From: Halanaerobium praevalens DSM 2228
GTDB lineage: Bacteria > Bacillota > Halanaerobiia > Halanaerobiales > Halanaerobiaceae
Length of the DNA stretch: 64,000 nucleotides
NCBI RefSeq assembly: GCF_000165465.1
Contig: NC_017455.1
Span: 1,240,001-1,304,000 of the forward strand
Reading direction: 5' to 3'
Both the position numbers and the translations under genes were made by a program. Positions 19,212 to 29,510 of this stretch are shown piece after piece. Every line of letters starts with the position of its first letter. The first letter of the stretch is position 1. Below the pieces are notes generated by a model. That model did not search any database and had not been told where the DNA came from. It was given only the letters and a program-made list of their open reading frames with translations.

Positions 19212-19244
19212 CACGATCTCTTTGGGGATCGTGGGCTTTTTTTT
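19212..19244 (+). terminator. riboswitch expression-platform terminator
   Basis: CACGATC-N8-GATCGTG stem followed by GGGC and eight T residues, ~30 bases before the cobT ribosome-binding site. Confidence 0.88.
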
Positions 19245-19275
19245 GTTTTTAAAAAATCTAATTGGAGGAATTAAA

Positions 19276-20331
19276 ATGAAAAAACTCAAACAGACTCTTC
19301 AAAACATTAAAAGTGTTGATTTAGAAACAATGGAAGCAGCAACAGCAAGATTAGACCAATTAACAAAACCTAAAGGAAGCTTAGGTAAATTAGAAAAATT
19401 GGCTATTAAATTAACTGGAATCCGTTCTGAGCTTTATCCTAGTTTTAAAAATAAAACTCATATTGTAATGGCAGCAGATCATGGAGTTGTAGAAGAAGGA
19501 GTTAGTCCTTGTGCTCAAGAAATAACAACTCAAATGGTAACTAACTTTTTAAATCAAGGAGCTGCAATTAATGTTTTAGCAAAACAAGTAGGAGCAGAAC
19601 TTAAAATAGTTGATATCGGAATGGTAGATGATCTAGAAGCAGAAGCTTTGATAACAAAAAAAATTAAAAATGGAACTAATAATCTTGCTCAAACAAGAGC
19701 AATGACAAAAAAAGAAGCTATTTTAGCTTTAGAAGTAGGAATCGAAGTTGTAGAAGATGCTATCAAATCAGGTGCAGAAGTAATTGGAATTGGAGAAATG
19801 GGAATTGGAAATACTACTCCTAGTTCAGCTATTATAGCAGCCATTACTGGTGCACCGATAGCAGAAATCGTTGGCTTTGGTTCTGGCTTAGATGCAGCTG
19901 GAGTTAAAAATAAAATTGAAGTAATAAAAACCTCACTTAAATTAAACAAATTTGATTCAGATGATGGAATTGATATTTTAGCTGCAGTTGGTGGTTTAGA
20001 GATTGCAGGGATGGCAGGAGTTATACTGGGAGCAGCAGCCAATAAAGTACCAGTAGTAATGGATGGTTTAATTTCTGGAGCTGCTGCTTTAATAGCCCAA
20101 AAAATAGAGCCTGAAATAGTAAATTATTTAATCCCTTCTCATATCTCAGTTGAACCTGGCCATAAAACTATTTATAAAAAATTAGGTCTCAGTCCTTTTT
20201 TAGATCTAGATATGCGTTTAGGTGAAGGCACGGGAGCGGTTTTAGCTATGCCATTTTTAGATACTTCAATTAGTATTTTAAGAGATATGGCCACTTTTGC
20301 TGAAGCAGCTGTTATTAATCCAAATGCTTAA
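19276..20331 (+). CDS. cobT: nicotinate-nucleotide:dimethylbenzimidazole phosphoribosyltransferase
   Basis: 351 residues from the ATG at 19276, which has TTGGAGGAA upstream. An earlier in-frame ATG at 19201 lies before the terminator and is not used. Signature segments: KPKGSLGKLE, MAADHGVVEEGVSPC, GEMGIGNTTPSSA, SHISVEPGHK and GEGTGAVLA with the catalytic Glu. It makes alpha-ribazole phosphate for the lower ligand of B12. Repression by B12 through the riboswitch fits this role. No other cob genes are adjacent, which suggests salvage or a scattered pathway. Confidence 0.95.
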   Translation: MKKLKQTLQNIKSVDLETMEAATARLDQLTKPKGSLGKLEKLAIKLTGIRSELYPSFKNKTHIVMAADHGVVEEGVSPCAQEITTQMVTNFLNQGAAINVLAKQVGAELKIVDIGMVDDLEAEALITKKIKNGTNNLAQTRAMTKKEAILALEVGIEVVEDAIKSGAEVIGIGEMGIGNTTPSSAIIAAITGAPIAEIVGFGSGLDAAGVKNKIEVIKTSLKLNKFDSDDGIDILAAVGGLEIAGMAGVILGAAANKVPVVMDGLISGAAALIAQKIEPEIVNYLIPSHISVEPGHKTIYKKLGLSPFLDLDMRLGEGTGAVLAMPFLDTSISILRDMATFAEAAVINPNA

Positions 20332-20338
20332 ACTAACT

Positions 20339-21367
20339 TCAAATAACTGTTTTCAATTCTTTTTCTAACCAGTTGAGAAATTCTAATTTAATTTTTTCAC
20401 CCTTTTTAGAATCTAAAAACTGATAGTTTTCAAAAGAATTTTGCACAGCATTTAAAATTTTAGCTAACTGAAAAGGTTGATCAGTTAAAGCTTCAGCTAT
20501 TTTAGGAATTAAATCACCATACATAGCATCAGAATATAAGACTGCTTTTGTAATAATAGCTGAAGCTAATTTTAATTTTAGCTCAACTCCTCCCCATTGA
20601 AAACGATGATCTAGGCAAAGGTCAAAATCAGGACTTTCTCCAAACCTCCAATCCCAGCTTGCATATTTATTAGTTAATTTTTCAAGTTCTTGGTAATCAA
20701 GCTCAACATTTGCAAGTGCTTTCTTTTGCTGATAAATTGCAGCAAAACTATTTTTAATACTTTCTTTTATTTTACTAACAGTTATTTGTTGATCAATTTG
20801 GCTTAAATTAATAACCCTTGCTTTAACTGAATCAATCCCTTTTGATTTTATTTTAGCAGCTGAAACTGTTAAAAGAGAACTAAGTTTTTTTAAATCACTA
20901 TTAACTAAAACAGTACCATGAATATAAGCTGCTTTAGTTCCAAAATAATAAGCAGTACCAGAAACTTTTTTATTTTGACAGAGAATATCATTTCTGCCTG
21001 AAAATTTGGCTTTAAAACCTAAATTTTGGAGAGCGGCTAAAATAATTTGTAATTGTTTTTCCAGCTCATATTCTGCTTTAGGCATTAAAATTGTATAATT
21101 TAAATTACCCTGATCATGAAAAACAGCTCCTCCACCTGATAAACGGCGGGCTAGTTTGACCTCTTTTTCTTGAAGTTTGTTTACTGAACATTCTTGCCAG
21201 GCATTTTGGTTTCTCCCAATTACTATTGTGTCTTTATTTTGCCAGAGATAAAGAATAATTTCATTTTCATTTAAATTGTTAAGCAAATATTCTTCTAAAG
21301 CTAAATTTTCCCAAGGATTATAGCTCTTAGAAGCTATAAATTTAGCCTTTAACTCTTTAGTCTGCAT
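20339..21367 (-). CDS. lplA: lipoate-protein ligase A
   Basis: 342 residues. RRLSGGGAVFHDQGNLNYT is the lipoate/AMP-binding signature, KVSGTAYY the following conserved block, and the C-terminal accessory domain begins near DWRFGESPDF. It adenylates lipoate and transfers it to lipoyl-domain lysines. The lipoyl domain of the dehydrogenase at 6718-8406 is a possible substrate. Convergent with cobT, only eight bases apart. Confidence 0.93.
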   Translation of the reverse strand: MQTKELKAKFIASKSYNPWENLALEEYLLNNLNENEIILYLWQNKDTIVIGRNQNAWQECSVNKLQEKEVKLARRLSGGGAVFHDQGNLNYTILMPKAEYELEKQLQIILAALQNLGFKAKFSGRNDILCQNKKVSGTAYYFGTKAAYIHGTVLVNSDLKKLSSLLTVSAAKIKSKGIDSVKARVINLSQIDQQITVSKIKESIKNSFAAIYQQKKALANVELDYQELEKLTNKYASWDWRFGESPDFDLCLDHRFQWGGVELKLKLASAIITKAVLYSDAMYGDLIPKIAEALTDQPFQLAKILNAVQNSFENYQFLDSKKGEKIKLEFLNWLEKELKTVI

Positions 21368-21411
21368 AATTAATTCTACTCCTTTTAGTTAAATTGTATT
21401 TATAATATTTA

Positions 21412-21461
21412 AAATCCCTCCCTCAAATACTCTTTTTTAGAGAATATTAAGGAAGGGATTT
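21412..21461. terminator. terminator downstream of the former aldolase gene
   Basis: AAATCCCTCCCTCAAATA and its imperfect complement around a TTTTTT-containing loop, lying 36 bases past the aldolase stop on the minus strand; it probably ended the intact aldolase transcript. Confidence 0.6.
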
Positions 21462-21496
21462 AATCTAAATAAATCTCCGTCTAAATAAATTTTAAT

Positions 21497-21658
21497 CTAA
21501 GTTATCGAAGCTTGATAAATCTTTTCTACTACTGTTTTTAAATTATGATTAAATTCTTGCTCTGATTGTTCTACCTGTAGATCCTGCAGTAGTGCTCTCG
21601 AAAAACTAGCAATCATATTTTTGTTTTCAGCAAGTTTAGTTACAGCATCTGTTTGACT
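21497..21658 (-). pseudogene. fda: 3' remnant of class I fructose-bisphosphate aldolase
   Basis: The last ~54 codons read AVTKLAENKNMIASFSRALL then QDLQVEQSEQEF and a VEKIYQASIT end, which match the C-terminus of bacterial class I FBP aldolases (full length ~290-300 residues). The rest of the gene is missing: immediately upstream is the right end of an IS605-type element. Codons before AVTKL in the open frame come from that element. The gene is dead unless another copy exists. Confidence 0.75.
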
Positions 21659-23004
<1,346 letters not shown>

Positions 23005-23042
23005 AGGAAATTGATCTCTGTGGTCCCGGATAAAACCGTATA

Positions 23043-23342
23043 TTACTTCGGTTTTTTCGAAAAGATGCCCACTGCTTTTTTTAATATATCACGCTCTAAT
23101 TTAGTTTCTCTAAGTTCATCTTCAAGCTCTTTTATTTTTTGTTGTTCAGGTGTTAGTTTTTGCTTTCCATTACCAGGAAAAGCATGTTCACCACTATCTC
23201 TATATTCTTTACGCCAGCGGGTTAAATTACCGTAATTTATTCCTAGATCATCAGCTATTTCTTGTACTGTCTTATTTGAATTTATGCTAAGTTCAACAGC
23301 ATCTCTTTTGAATTCTTCAGTGTAACTTCTTCTTTTTCCCAT
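23043..23342 (-). CDS. IS3 transposase OrfA
   Basis: About 99 residues, starting at [11 protein letters not shown], where AGGAGG lies eight bases upstream. Helix-turn-helix ([19 protein letters not shown]) followed by a leucine-zipper-like coiled coil ([20 protein letters not shown]). Binds the element ends. The frame ends in TCG AAA AAA CCG AAG, the site of probable slippage into orfB. Confidence 0.88.
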   Translation of the reverse strand: MGKRRSYTEEFKRDAVELSINSNKTVQEIADDLGINYGNLTRWRKEYRDSGEHAFPGNGKQKLTPEQQKIKELEDELRETKLERDILKKAVGIFSKKPK

Positions 23343-23415
23343 TTTGGGCACCTCCTGAGTTTATTATATATCTTAACTCAGTGTCCTACAAATTGGGGGA
23401 GGGTCAGTGTATATT

Positions 23416-23697
23416 TTGACTATTAAACAAGAAATCAAATCTTAACTTGCTAGAACAGGTTGGACTATGACAGATTTAGTTAATGCTTTAAATGAAAAAT
23501 ATAATCGTGATGATAGTGTTCAAAATTTAAGTAATAAGCTATCAAGAGGTACTATCAAATACAAAGAAGTCAAAGAGATAGCTGATATTATAGGTGCTAA
23601 AATTGATTGGAATTTTTCATTAAATCAATTTGCTCTTGCTTCATTAATAACTACCCCATTTCTGCTTTTAAAGATATTATTATTTATAAGTATATAA
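23416..23697 (+). pseudogene. small XRE-like regulator with in-frame stop
   Basis: Reading from TTG at 23416 gives TIKQEIKS, then TAA, then LARTGWTMTDLVNALN and QNLSNKLSRGTIKYKEV. The two parts join smoothly if TAA were TTA (Leu), so a single base change has cut the gene. An ATG at 23467 could restart it, giving 76 residues without the first helix. The C-terminal ~20 residues are hydrophobic. It directly abuts the IS3 end, so its promoter is probably gone. Confidence 0.6.
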
Positions 23698-23742
23698 TTT
23701 ATTTTATTTAATTACAAACTATAAGTTAAAATTAAACAAAGT

Positions 23743-24435
23743 TTAAACTATAATTAATAAAATAGGAACTAAAAAAACAGTTATTAGACCAGCAATCCCA
23801 ATTGCTAAGCCACTCATAGCACCTTCTGTTTCACCCATTTCTATAGCTCTAGAAGTCCCTACTGCATGAGCAGATGTTCCGATAGCAACTCCTATTGCTA
23901 CTTTATTTTTAATTCCAAATAATTTACAAATAAAAGGGCCAATTATAGAACCTAAAATTCCAGTTGTAATACTAGCAGCTACCGTAATAGCAGTTATTCC
24001 ACCAATTTGTTTAGAAATTTCCATTCCAATTGGAGTTGTGACTGACTTAGGAATTAAAGCTAAACTAAGGGCTAAATTTAAATTAAATAATTTTGTCAAA
24101 TAAATTATAGTTATTATACCAGTTAAAGTTCCAGTACTAATCCCAATTAATATTGCTTTGTAATTTGCTTTTAAAAGTTCTATTTTATGGTATAAAGGCA
24201 CTGCCAAAATCACAGTTGCTGGACCTAAGAAAAAAGATAATAAGTCCCCACCTTTATTATATATCTTTAAATCTATATTAAAACTTATTAAAATAATGAT
24301 AGTCAAAACTATACTAATTAACAAAGGATTAAATAAAGATAACTTAGTCTTTTTATTTAAATAAATTCCTAATTCAAAAGTTAAAATAGAAATAATTAAG
24401 CCTAGATAAGGAGTATTAATTAATTCTTCCATCAA
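23743..24435 (-). CDS. lrgB: LrgB/CidB family membrane protein
   Basis: 230 residues, about seven hydrophobic segments, with the family segments PKSVTTPIGMEIS, GPFICKLFGI and GTSAHAVGTSRAIE. It overlaps the lrgA stop/start by four bases. LrgAB-type pairs are linked to control of murein hydrolases, and in other bacteria to pyruvate or glycolate transport; which applies here cannot be read. Confidence 0.9.
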   Translation of the reverse strand: MMEELINTPYLGLIISILTFELGIYLNKKTKLSLFNPLLISIVLTIIILISFNIDLKIYNKGGDLLSFFLGPATVILAVPLYHKIELLKANYKAILIGISTGTLTGIITIIYLTKLFNLNLALSLALIPKSVTTPIGMEISKQIGGITAITVAASITTGILGSIIGPFICKLFGIKNKVAIGVAIGTSAHAVGTSRAIEMGETEGAMSGLAIGIAGLITVFLVPILLIIV

Positions 24436-24779
24436 TTATCCCTGCTCATAATAAACTGGATAGTTAAACCTGTAACAACCATTATAACAATTGTAGAAAT
24501 AACAACTATTATTATAAAAGGAAACCAATTTGCTTTTAATTGATCTAGATTTTTAATTAAACTAACCCCTGCAGGAATAAAAAATATTGCCAAATGATTT
24601 AAAACAAATTCAGCAAACTTATCAATCATATGTAATTTAATAAATCCTGTAGTTAAAAATATTAATAATAAAATCATAGCCAAAATACTGCCAGGGATTG
24701 GGGTTTCAAAAAAATAATTTATAATTTCTCCACTAAAAGCAATTAAAGCTACAATTACAAACTGCCTAAAAATTTTCAT
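24432..24779 (-). CDS. lrgA: LrgA/CidA holin-like protein
   Basis: 115 residues with four transmembrane helices; PGSILAMILL and FFIPAGVSLI are typical of the family. First gene of the lrgAB pair. Confidence 0.88.
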   Translation of the reverse strand: MKIFRQFVIVALIAFSGEIINYFFETPIPGSILAMILLLIFLTTGFIKLHMIDKFAEFVLNHLAIFFIPAGVSLIKNLDQLKANWFPFIIIVVISTIVIMVVTGLTIQFIMSRDN

Positions 24780-24930
24780 CTAATTTAATCACCTCTTGCT
24801 TGAGTTTGGTTATAGTCAACTATTCTTATTTAGCTCAGAGCACCTGCTTATTTTAACATATTTTTAAATAAAAATCTATCCCCAACTCAAACTAGTTTAG
24901 GCTTTTTTAAATTATTTTTTTCAGCTTAAA

Positions 24931-25689
24931 TTATTTATTTTTAGCTGGAAAATAGTAGATCCAGCCTTCATCTTTTACTTTTTGATCAGCTACCTCTGGG
25001 CCAACTAAATTAGGCAGTTTTTTTAAATCAGATCCAGCTCCATAAGCTAAAGCCATAATTGCACAAAGAGCAGAATCGTAAGCATCAGTCCCCACTTTAA
25101 CACTTGCCGGAATCATATCTTTAAAAGGCTCAGCTGCAGCCGCATATTTACTGGCTTTTAAAAGAGCTGGATAAACTTCAATTAAATCTCGCTGATTATT
25201 CTTATTTAGCATTGGCTGAACAGAAAAATTATGTTCAGCAACCCACTTATTAAGATGAGCTATGGCAACTGTAGCATTTGTTCCCAAACGATCAAAAACT
25301 GCTGAAAGTGGTTTTTTAGCTAATTCTTCATAAATATGGACATCTGTTTTTCGATAAGCAAGTTGATTATAGATTTCTTTTTCAGGTCTATAAAAAGCTT
25401 TTTCTTTGCCGTTAATAAAATCCTTAAATTTTCGGGGGAAACTTAAGGGTGCATCAATTCCAATTACTAAATCATAATCATTAATTTTAATTTCATTTTC
25501 TCCTATAACCTTTTGTAGAATATAATTTAAAGAAAAAAGTGATTTAGCTGGAATCCTTAGTTCAACTGGATCTCCTAGCCAACTATATTTTTTTTGCTCA
25601 TAATCCCAGCAGATAATAGAAAAACCATGATTAGCTCCCATCCAACCTCCAACATCCCAACCTATTGCAAGTAAATTATTTTTAGACAT
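24931..25689 (-). CDS. DUF429 domain protein
   Basis: 252 residues, soluble. IGWDVGGWMG at the N-terminus, VIGIDAPLSFPRKF in the middle and GTDAYDSALCAIMAL towards the end match DUF429, whose RNase H-like fold suggests a nuclease or nucleotide-binding activity that has not been defined. Follows the thiamine-binding-like gene by four bases, so the two are co-translated. Confidence 0.75.
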   Translation of the reverse strand: MSKNNLLAIGWDVGGWMGANHGFSIICWDYEQKKYSWLGDPVELRIPAKSLFSLNYILQKVIGENEIKINDYDLVIGIDAPLSFPRKFKDFINGKEKAFYRPEKEIYNQLAYRKTDVHIYEELAKKPLSAVFDRLGTNATVAIAHLNKWVAEHNFSVQPMLNKNNQRDLIEVYPALLKASKYAAAAEPFKDMIPASVKVGTDAYDSALCAIMALAYGAGSDLKKLPNLVGPEVADQKVKDEGWIYYFPAKNK

Positions 25690-25693
25690 TGGT

Positions 25694-25999
25694 TTATTTA
25701 AGTTTACTTTCTACAGAATCAATTTTTTTCGCCATTGCGGCTTCCTTATCCCGACGATCATCAATTTTTAAATTAGTTGTAACTCTTTGGGCACCATTAT
25801 TAAAAGGTACTTCGTGCAGTTTTTGAACTATTTCAAAGATATCAGCAAGTTTACCTTCTAAAACAGTTCCCATTGGAGTTAATTGATAATCAACTTTATC
25901 TTGTTTTTTTAAAAGCTGATGACAACCAGCAACATATTCACTTAAACTTGTAGTTTTAGTTCCTAAAGGAACAACTGTTAACTCTGCAATAACCATCAT
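25694..25999 (-). CDS. MTH1187-family thiamine-binding protein (UPF0045)
   Basis: 101 residues: AELTVVPLGT at the start, YQLTPMGTVLEG and the RVTTNLKIDDR strand. Members fold as ferredoxin-like tetramers and bind thiamine or its pyrimidine part. The ATG has AAAGGAGAG upstream. No TPP riboswitch is seen. Confidence 0.85.
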   Translation of the reverse strand: MMVIAELTVVPLGTKTTSLSEYVAGCHQLLKKQDKVDYQLTPMGTVLEGKLADIFEIVQKLHEVPFNNGAQRVTTNLKIDDRRDKEAAMAKKIDSVESKLK

Positions 26000-26029
26000 T
26001 AATCTCTCCTTTTTAAATTGAATTTTTCT

Positions 26030-26572
26030 TTAAATATTTCTAGTTTTTCTAAGCATTCTTAATACAGATTCTTCACTAAGATAATTTTTTACTTTATTTA
26101 GTTTAATCCACTGCAAATTTTTAGACTCACTGCTTTTTAATAATTTTTCTTCAGCATCTGCTTTTATTAAGATTCTTAAATCATAATGAAAATGAGGAGC
26201 CTCTTTTTTGAATGCTGGAATTTTATGAATATCAAGGTCAAAAAGATCATTTTTGACAATTACAAGAGAGTTTAAACCTGATTCTTCTTTAGCCTCTCTC
26301 AAAACAGCTGTTTGAATTAATTCGCCTTTTTCTAAATGGCCACCAAGTTGAATCCATTTATCTAATTTTTTATGGTGGTGTAATAATACTTTAGTTTTAT
26401 CATAATTTATAATCCAGGCAGAAACCGTTAAATGTCCACTAGAATTAGCCCTAAAATAATTATTTTTATTATTAACTAAGAAATTTATAGTTTGCTTTTT
26501 ATATTCTTTTTCACTTTTATTTCCTGGAATATAGTTTTCAATTTTATTTAATATTTTGCTAAAATAATCCAC
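26030..26572 (-). CDS. Nudix hydrolase
   Basis: 180 residues; a complete Nudix box, GGHLEKGELIQTAVLREAKE followed by ESG. It hydrolyses a nucleoside diphosphate linked to another group; substrate unknown. Starts with GTG after AAAGGATTG. Single gene. Confidence 0.87.
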   Translation of the reverse strand: MDYFSKILNKIENYIPGNKSEKEYKKQTINFLVNNKNNYFRANSSGHLTVSAWIINYDKTKVLLHHHKKLDKWIQLGGHLEKGELIQTAVLREAKEESGLNSLVIVKNDLFDLDIHKIPAFKKEAPHFHYDLRILIKADAEEKLLKSSESKNLQWIKLNKVKNYLSEESVLRMLRKTRNI

Positions 26573-26676
26573 TTTTATAACAATCCTTTCTTAGTTTTTA
26601 AAATTTATTAATACGATTTTAAAGGTCTATTGATATCTATCTATAATTAATCTAATTTTAACTTAAAGGATTAAAA

Positions 26677-26913
26677 TTATTTTCTAATTTTAGTACCACT
26701 GTAAGTAAAAGCCTCACTATTCATATCTAAACGGTCATCTTTGATTTCAGCTATAATGTTATTACAATTCCCACAAACAAAATTTTTAGCTTGTATTTCT
26801 CCATCATAAAGTCTTGTTATTTTAGATTTCCAACAGCGAAGAACTTTACCTTGGCCAATTTTTTTATATTTAAATAATTTAGTTTTACACTTAGCACATT
26901 TAATTGTCAACAT
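26677..26913 (-). CDS. small zinc-ribbon protein
   Basis: 78 residues: CAKCKT near the N-terminus and CGNCNN in the middle form a likely four-cysteine zinc site, with basic residues between. Function unknown. Upstream of it lies the YkvA-like gene with a 24-base gap, so they may be co-transcribed. Confidence 0.7.
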   Translation of the reverse strand: MLTIKCAKCKTKLFKYKKIGQGKVLRCWKSKITRLYDGEIQAKNFVCGNCNNIIAEIKDDRLDMNSEAFTYSGTKIRK

Positions 26914-26937
26914 TATACCACAATCCTCTTTTAAGTT

Positions 26938-27357
26938 TTAATCTTCGACTGAAGCTTTATCAATCTTGGATAATTCTGCTTTCTGCCAACTTTTAAAACT
27001 TTCAATTTCAAAACTTAGTTGATCAAAAACAAGCTTAAAAGCATATAAATCATCTGCAAAACCAATACCTACAATCATATCTGGAATTAAATCAGTTGGT
27101 AAAACTAAATATGCTAAAGCAGAAATAATCAAACCTAAGCTACCATCATCTATTTCATATTTACCTTCTGAATGAGCTTCGAGCATCTCTAATAAAATAA
27201 CTACTTTTTCTAGAAATTTAATTTTATCTTTTTTTTGAGCTATAAATTCTTTAGTTTTCCTTAAAATTGTTGAAACACTATCATGACCAGTGCCCCATTT
27301 ATTACCTAGTCTACCTAAAAATCTAATTAATTGATTTTCAGTAAAATTTTTATTCAA
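26938..27357 (-). CDS. YkvA family protein (DUF1232)
   Basis: 139 residues; the core LAYLVLPTDLIPDMIVGIGF is the DUF1232 signature, a short membrane-associated helix pair. Function unknown. Confidence 0.85.
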   Translation of the reverse strand: MNKNFTENQLIRFLGRLGNKWGTGHDSVSTILRKTKEFIAQKKDKIKFLEKVVILLEMLEAHSEGKYEIDDGSLGLIISALAYLVLPTDLIPDMIVGIGFADDLYAFKLVFDQLSFEIESFKSWQKAELSKIDKASVED

Positions 27358-27456
27358 AAATCTTTCCTCCTAATTAACTTCAAACTTTATCCTTTATTTT
27401 ATAATATCAAAGCTTTACCTAATTTTAAGTTATCTTTTAACAGTTTTAATTTAAAC

Positions 27457-27882
27457 TCAATCAAGTTCAGTTAAAACTTCAATCCCATTTTCAATTAATA
27501 ATTCTGCTGTCAAACCATTGCCTTTAATTAAAGTGCCACTAAAAGAACCATCATAAACCTTTCCCCAGCCACAAGAAGGACTTCTCTGCTGTAATACTGC
27601 TTTTTTTGCTCCTATAATTTGAGCAATTTTTAAAGTCTTTTCTGCCCCCTGTTTAAATGCTGCTGTCAGATCTTTTCCCTTTTCGGTCACAACTTTTTTA
27701 TTTCCTTCTTCCGTAACTATAATTTCAGAGGGATCTCTGGGAGTAGAAAGCCCCCCCAAAACTTCAGGGCAAACTGGAATTGCCTTTCCTTTTCTAACTA
27801 AAGCTGCTACTTTTTTATTCAAATTATTTTTGCTATCATAGCGGCAGTTAATTCCTGCCAAACATGAACTTACAAGATACAT
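27457..27882 (-). CDS. DUF523 family protein
   Basis: 141 residues. CLAGINCRYD at the N-terminus, PVCPEVLGGLSTPRDPSEI and LQQRSPSCGWG are the conserved cysteine-containing blocks of DUF523. These cysteines suggest metal or redox chemistry, but no activity is established. Confidence 0.85.
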   Translation of the reverse strand: MYLVSSCLAGINCRYDSKNNLNKKVAALVRKGKAIPVCPEVLGGLSTPRDPSEIIVTEEGNKKVVTEKGKDLTAAFKQGAEKTLKIAQIIGAKKAVLQQRSPSCGWGKVYDGSFSGTLIKGNGLTAELLIENGIEVLTELD

Positions 27883-27928
27883 TCTATTTACTCTCCTCCA
27901 AAATCTGTTATTATTTTAGCTATTTAGA

Positions 27929-28429
27929 TTACCATTTATTAAAATGTACTTTAGCTTCTAGATATCTATTAGAAGCTTCTTTTTCTTCTGCTGGATAACC
28001 GAGCGCAATCAGAGAAAGGACTTTTACTTTTTCGGGAATTTCTAAAATAGAATTCACATCTTTTATAATTCTTTCTTTAGGATAAACTCCAAGCCAAACA
28101 GCTCCTAAGCCTAAATGAACTGCTTCTGTTAGCATATTTTCAGCTGCAGCTGCATAATCTTGTACCCAAAAACTCTGGTAAAGCTCTTCTTCTAAGTTTG
28201 AGCAGACAGCTATAGCAGTATCAGCTTCTCTAAGAGCCTCTGCATAACCATGGATATCAGCAATACTATTTAAAATTTCTTTATCTTTAATAATTATAAA
28301 ATGGTTTATACGCTGATTTCCACAAGAGGGTGCTGCAAAGCCAGCCTTAACAATCTTTTTGATTTTTTCTTCTTCAACCTTCTCAGAACTATATTTTCTA
28401 ATACTTCTTCTTGCAAAAATTTCTTTCAT
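27929..28429 (-). CDS. nitroreductase family protein
   Basis: 166 residues; ARRSIRKYSSEKVEEE is the FMN-phosphate contact at the start, and AAAENMLTEAVHLGLGAVW the central helix. Probable FMN-dependent NAD(P)H oxidoreductase, substrate not readable. Confidence 0.87.
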   Translation of the reverse strand: MKEIFARRSIRKYSSEKVEEEKIKKIVKAGFAAPSCGNQRINHFIIIKDKEILNSIADIHGYAEALREADTAIAVCSNLEEELYQSFWVQDYAAAAENMLTEAVHLGLGAVWLGVYPKERIIKDVNSILEIPEKVKVLSLIALGYPAEEKEASNRYLEAKVHFNKW

Positions 28430-28461
28430 TCTCTTTCACAACTCCTATTTTTTAATAAATT

Positions 28462-29376
28462 CTAGATATTAATTAAAATTAAAGCGATTACTGTCATCAC
28501 AATTGAAGCCCACTCTTTATTTTTTAGTTTTTCACCCAAAAATAAATAACCAACTGCAGTTATTAAAACAATGCTGCCAGCACTAAATATGGGGAAAACA
28601 ACTGCTGTTTTAAGATGATTTAAAGCACTAATCAAAAAGAAGGAAGAAAAAAGATTGGGTATTCCAACTGCAAAACCAGTCAGTAATTCAGATTTTTTAG
28701 GTAAACGTCTAACTTTTTTAAAACTATAAAAAAAGCTAATTAAAAAAGCAGAAAAGAAAACCCAAAATAAAAATAAGACTTTGTAGTCAACTAAAGCATA
28801 TTTCTGAAAAATCTTATTACTAAATTCTGCAATTCCTCCATATAAAAAAAGAAAGATTAAGTTTAATCGCAGAGCCTGGCCCCAGTCTTTATTAAAAGGA
28901 AAATTGACCAAGACAATAGAAATAATGGCTAAAATAATTCCCAGCCACTGCAGATCTTCTGGATATTCCTGCCAAATAACAATTGCAAAAAGCATTGGAA
29001 TCAAAATCCCCAGTTTACCAAAGGTACCAGCAAGACTGGCTCCATTTTCGCGCACACTTTTTTGATAATAAATAAAAGAACTAAAGAAAAAAACACCAGC
29101 AACTAAGCCAACAACTGTTGCCCACTGCTGACTTGATTGAGAAGCAAAAATTCCTTCTCCTCTAAAGATAACTCGGCTAAAATTAGCCTTGAAATCAGCT
29201 GGATTAAAGTCAAAAAACTTAATCTTCTCTTTGAAAATCAAAAATAAAGCAATAATCGCAGCTGTAAAATAATTAACTGAGGTAATTATATATCTGTTTA
29301 AATTATTTGATTCGCTAAATTTAAAAATTAAGGCAATCGAAGAGCTGCATAAAACTGCAAAAAATAAATAGATCAA
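28462..29376 (-). CDS. DMT/EamA family transporter
   Basis: 304 residues with about ten hydrophobic helices in two halves, the usual EamA layout; the second half carries FPIFSAGSIVLITAVGYLFL. Probable metabolite exporter or importer, substrate unknown. Confidence 0.85.
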   Translation of the reverse strand: MIYLFFAVLCSSSIALIFKFSESNNLNRYIITSVNYFTAAIIALFLIFKEKIKFFDFNPADFKANFSRVIFRGEGIFASQSSQQWATVVGLVAGVFFFSSFIYYQKSVRENGASLAGTFGKLGILIPMLFAIVIWQEYPEDLQWLGIILAIISIVLVNFPFNKDWGQALRLNLIFLFLYGGIAEFSNKIFQKYALVDYKVLFLFWVFFSAFLISFFYSFKKVRRLPKKSELLTGFAVGIPNLFSSFFLISALNHLKTAVVFPIFSAGSIVLITAVGYLFLGEKLKNKEWASIVMTVIALILINI

Positions 29377-29432
29377 AAACTACACTCCTTTCATTTTCAA
29401 GCTCTATTATTAATATTAAACTTTAAATGAAA

Positions 29433-29456
29433 AATCCCTTCAAAAAAGAAGGGATT
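29433..29456 (-). terminator. terminator of the surface-protein transcript
   Basis: AATCCCTTC and GAAGGGATT arms around six bases, followed on the minus strand by TTTTTCATTT. Lies 55 bases past the stop of the giant gene. Confidence 0.8.
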
Positions 29457-29510
29457 ATCTTTAAATACTTTATTTGACTTTAATAGATTTTAAGCTTTTC
29501 AAATTTATCG

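Noticed and set aside
25694-26030. TPP riboswitch before the thiamine-binding-like gene
   Set aside because: The leader is only ~30 bases and has no TPP-box sequence.
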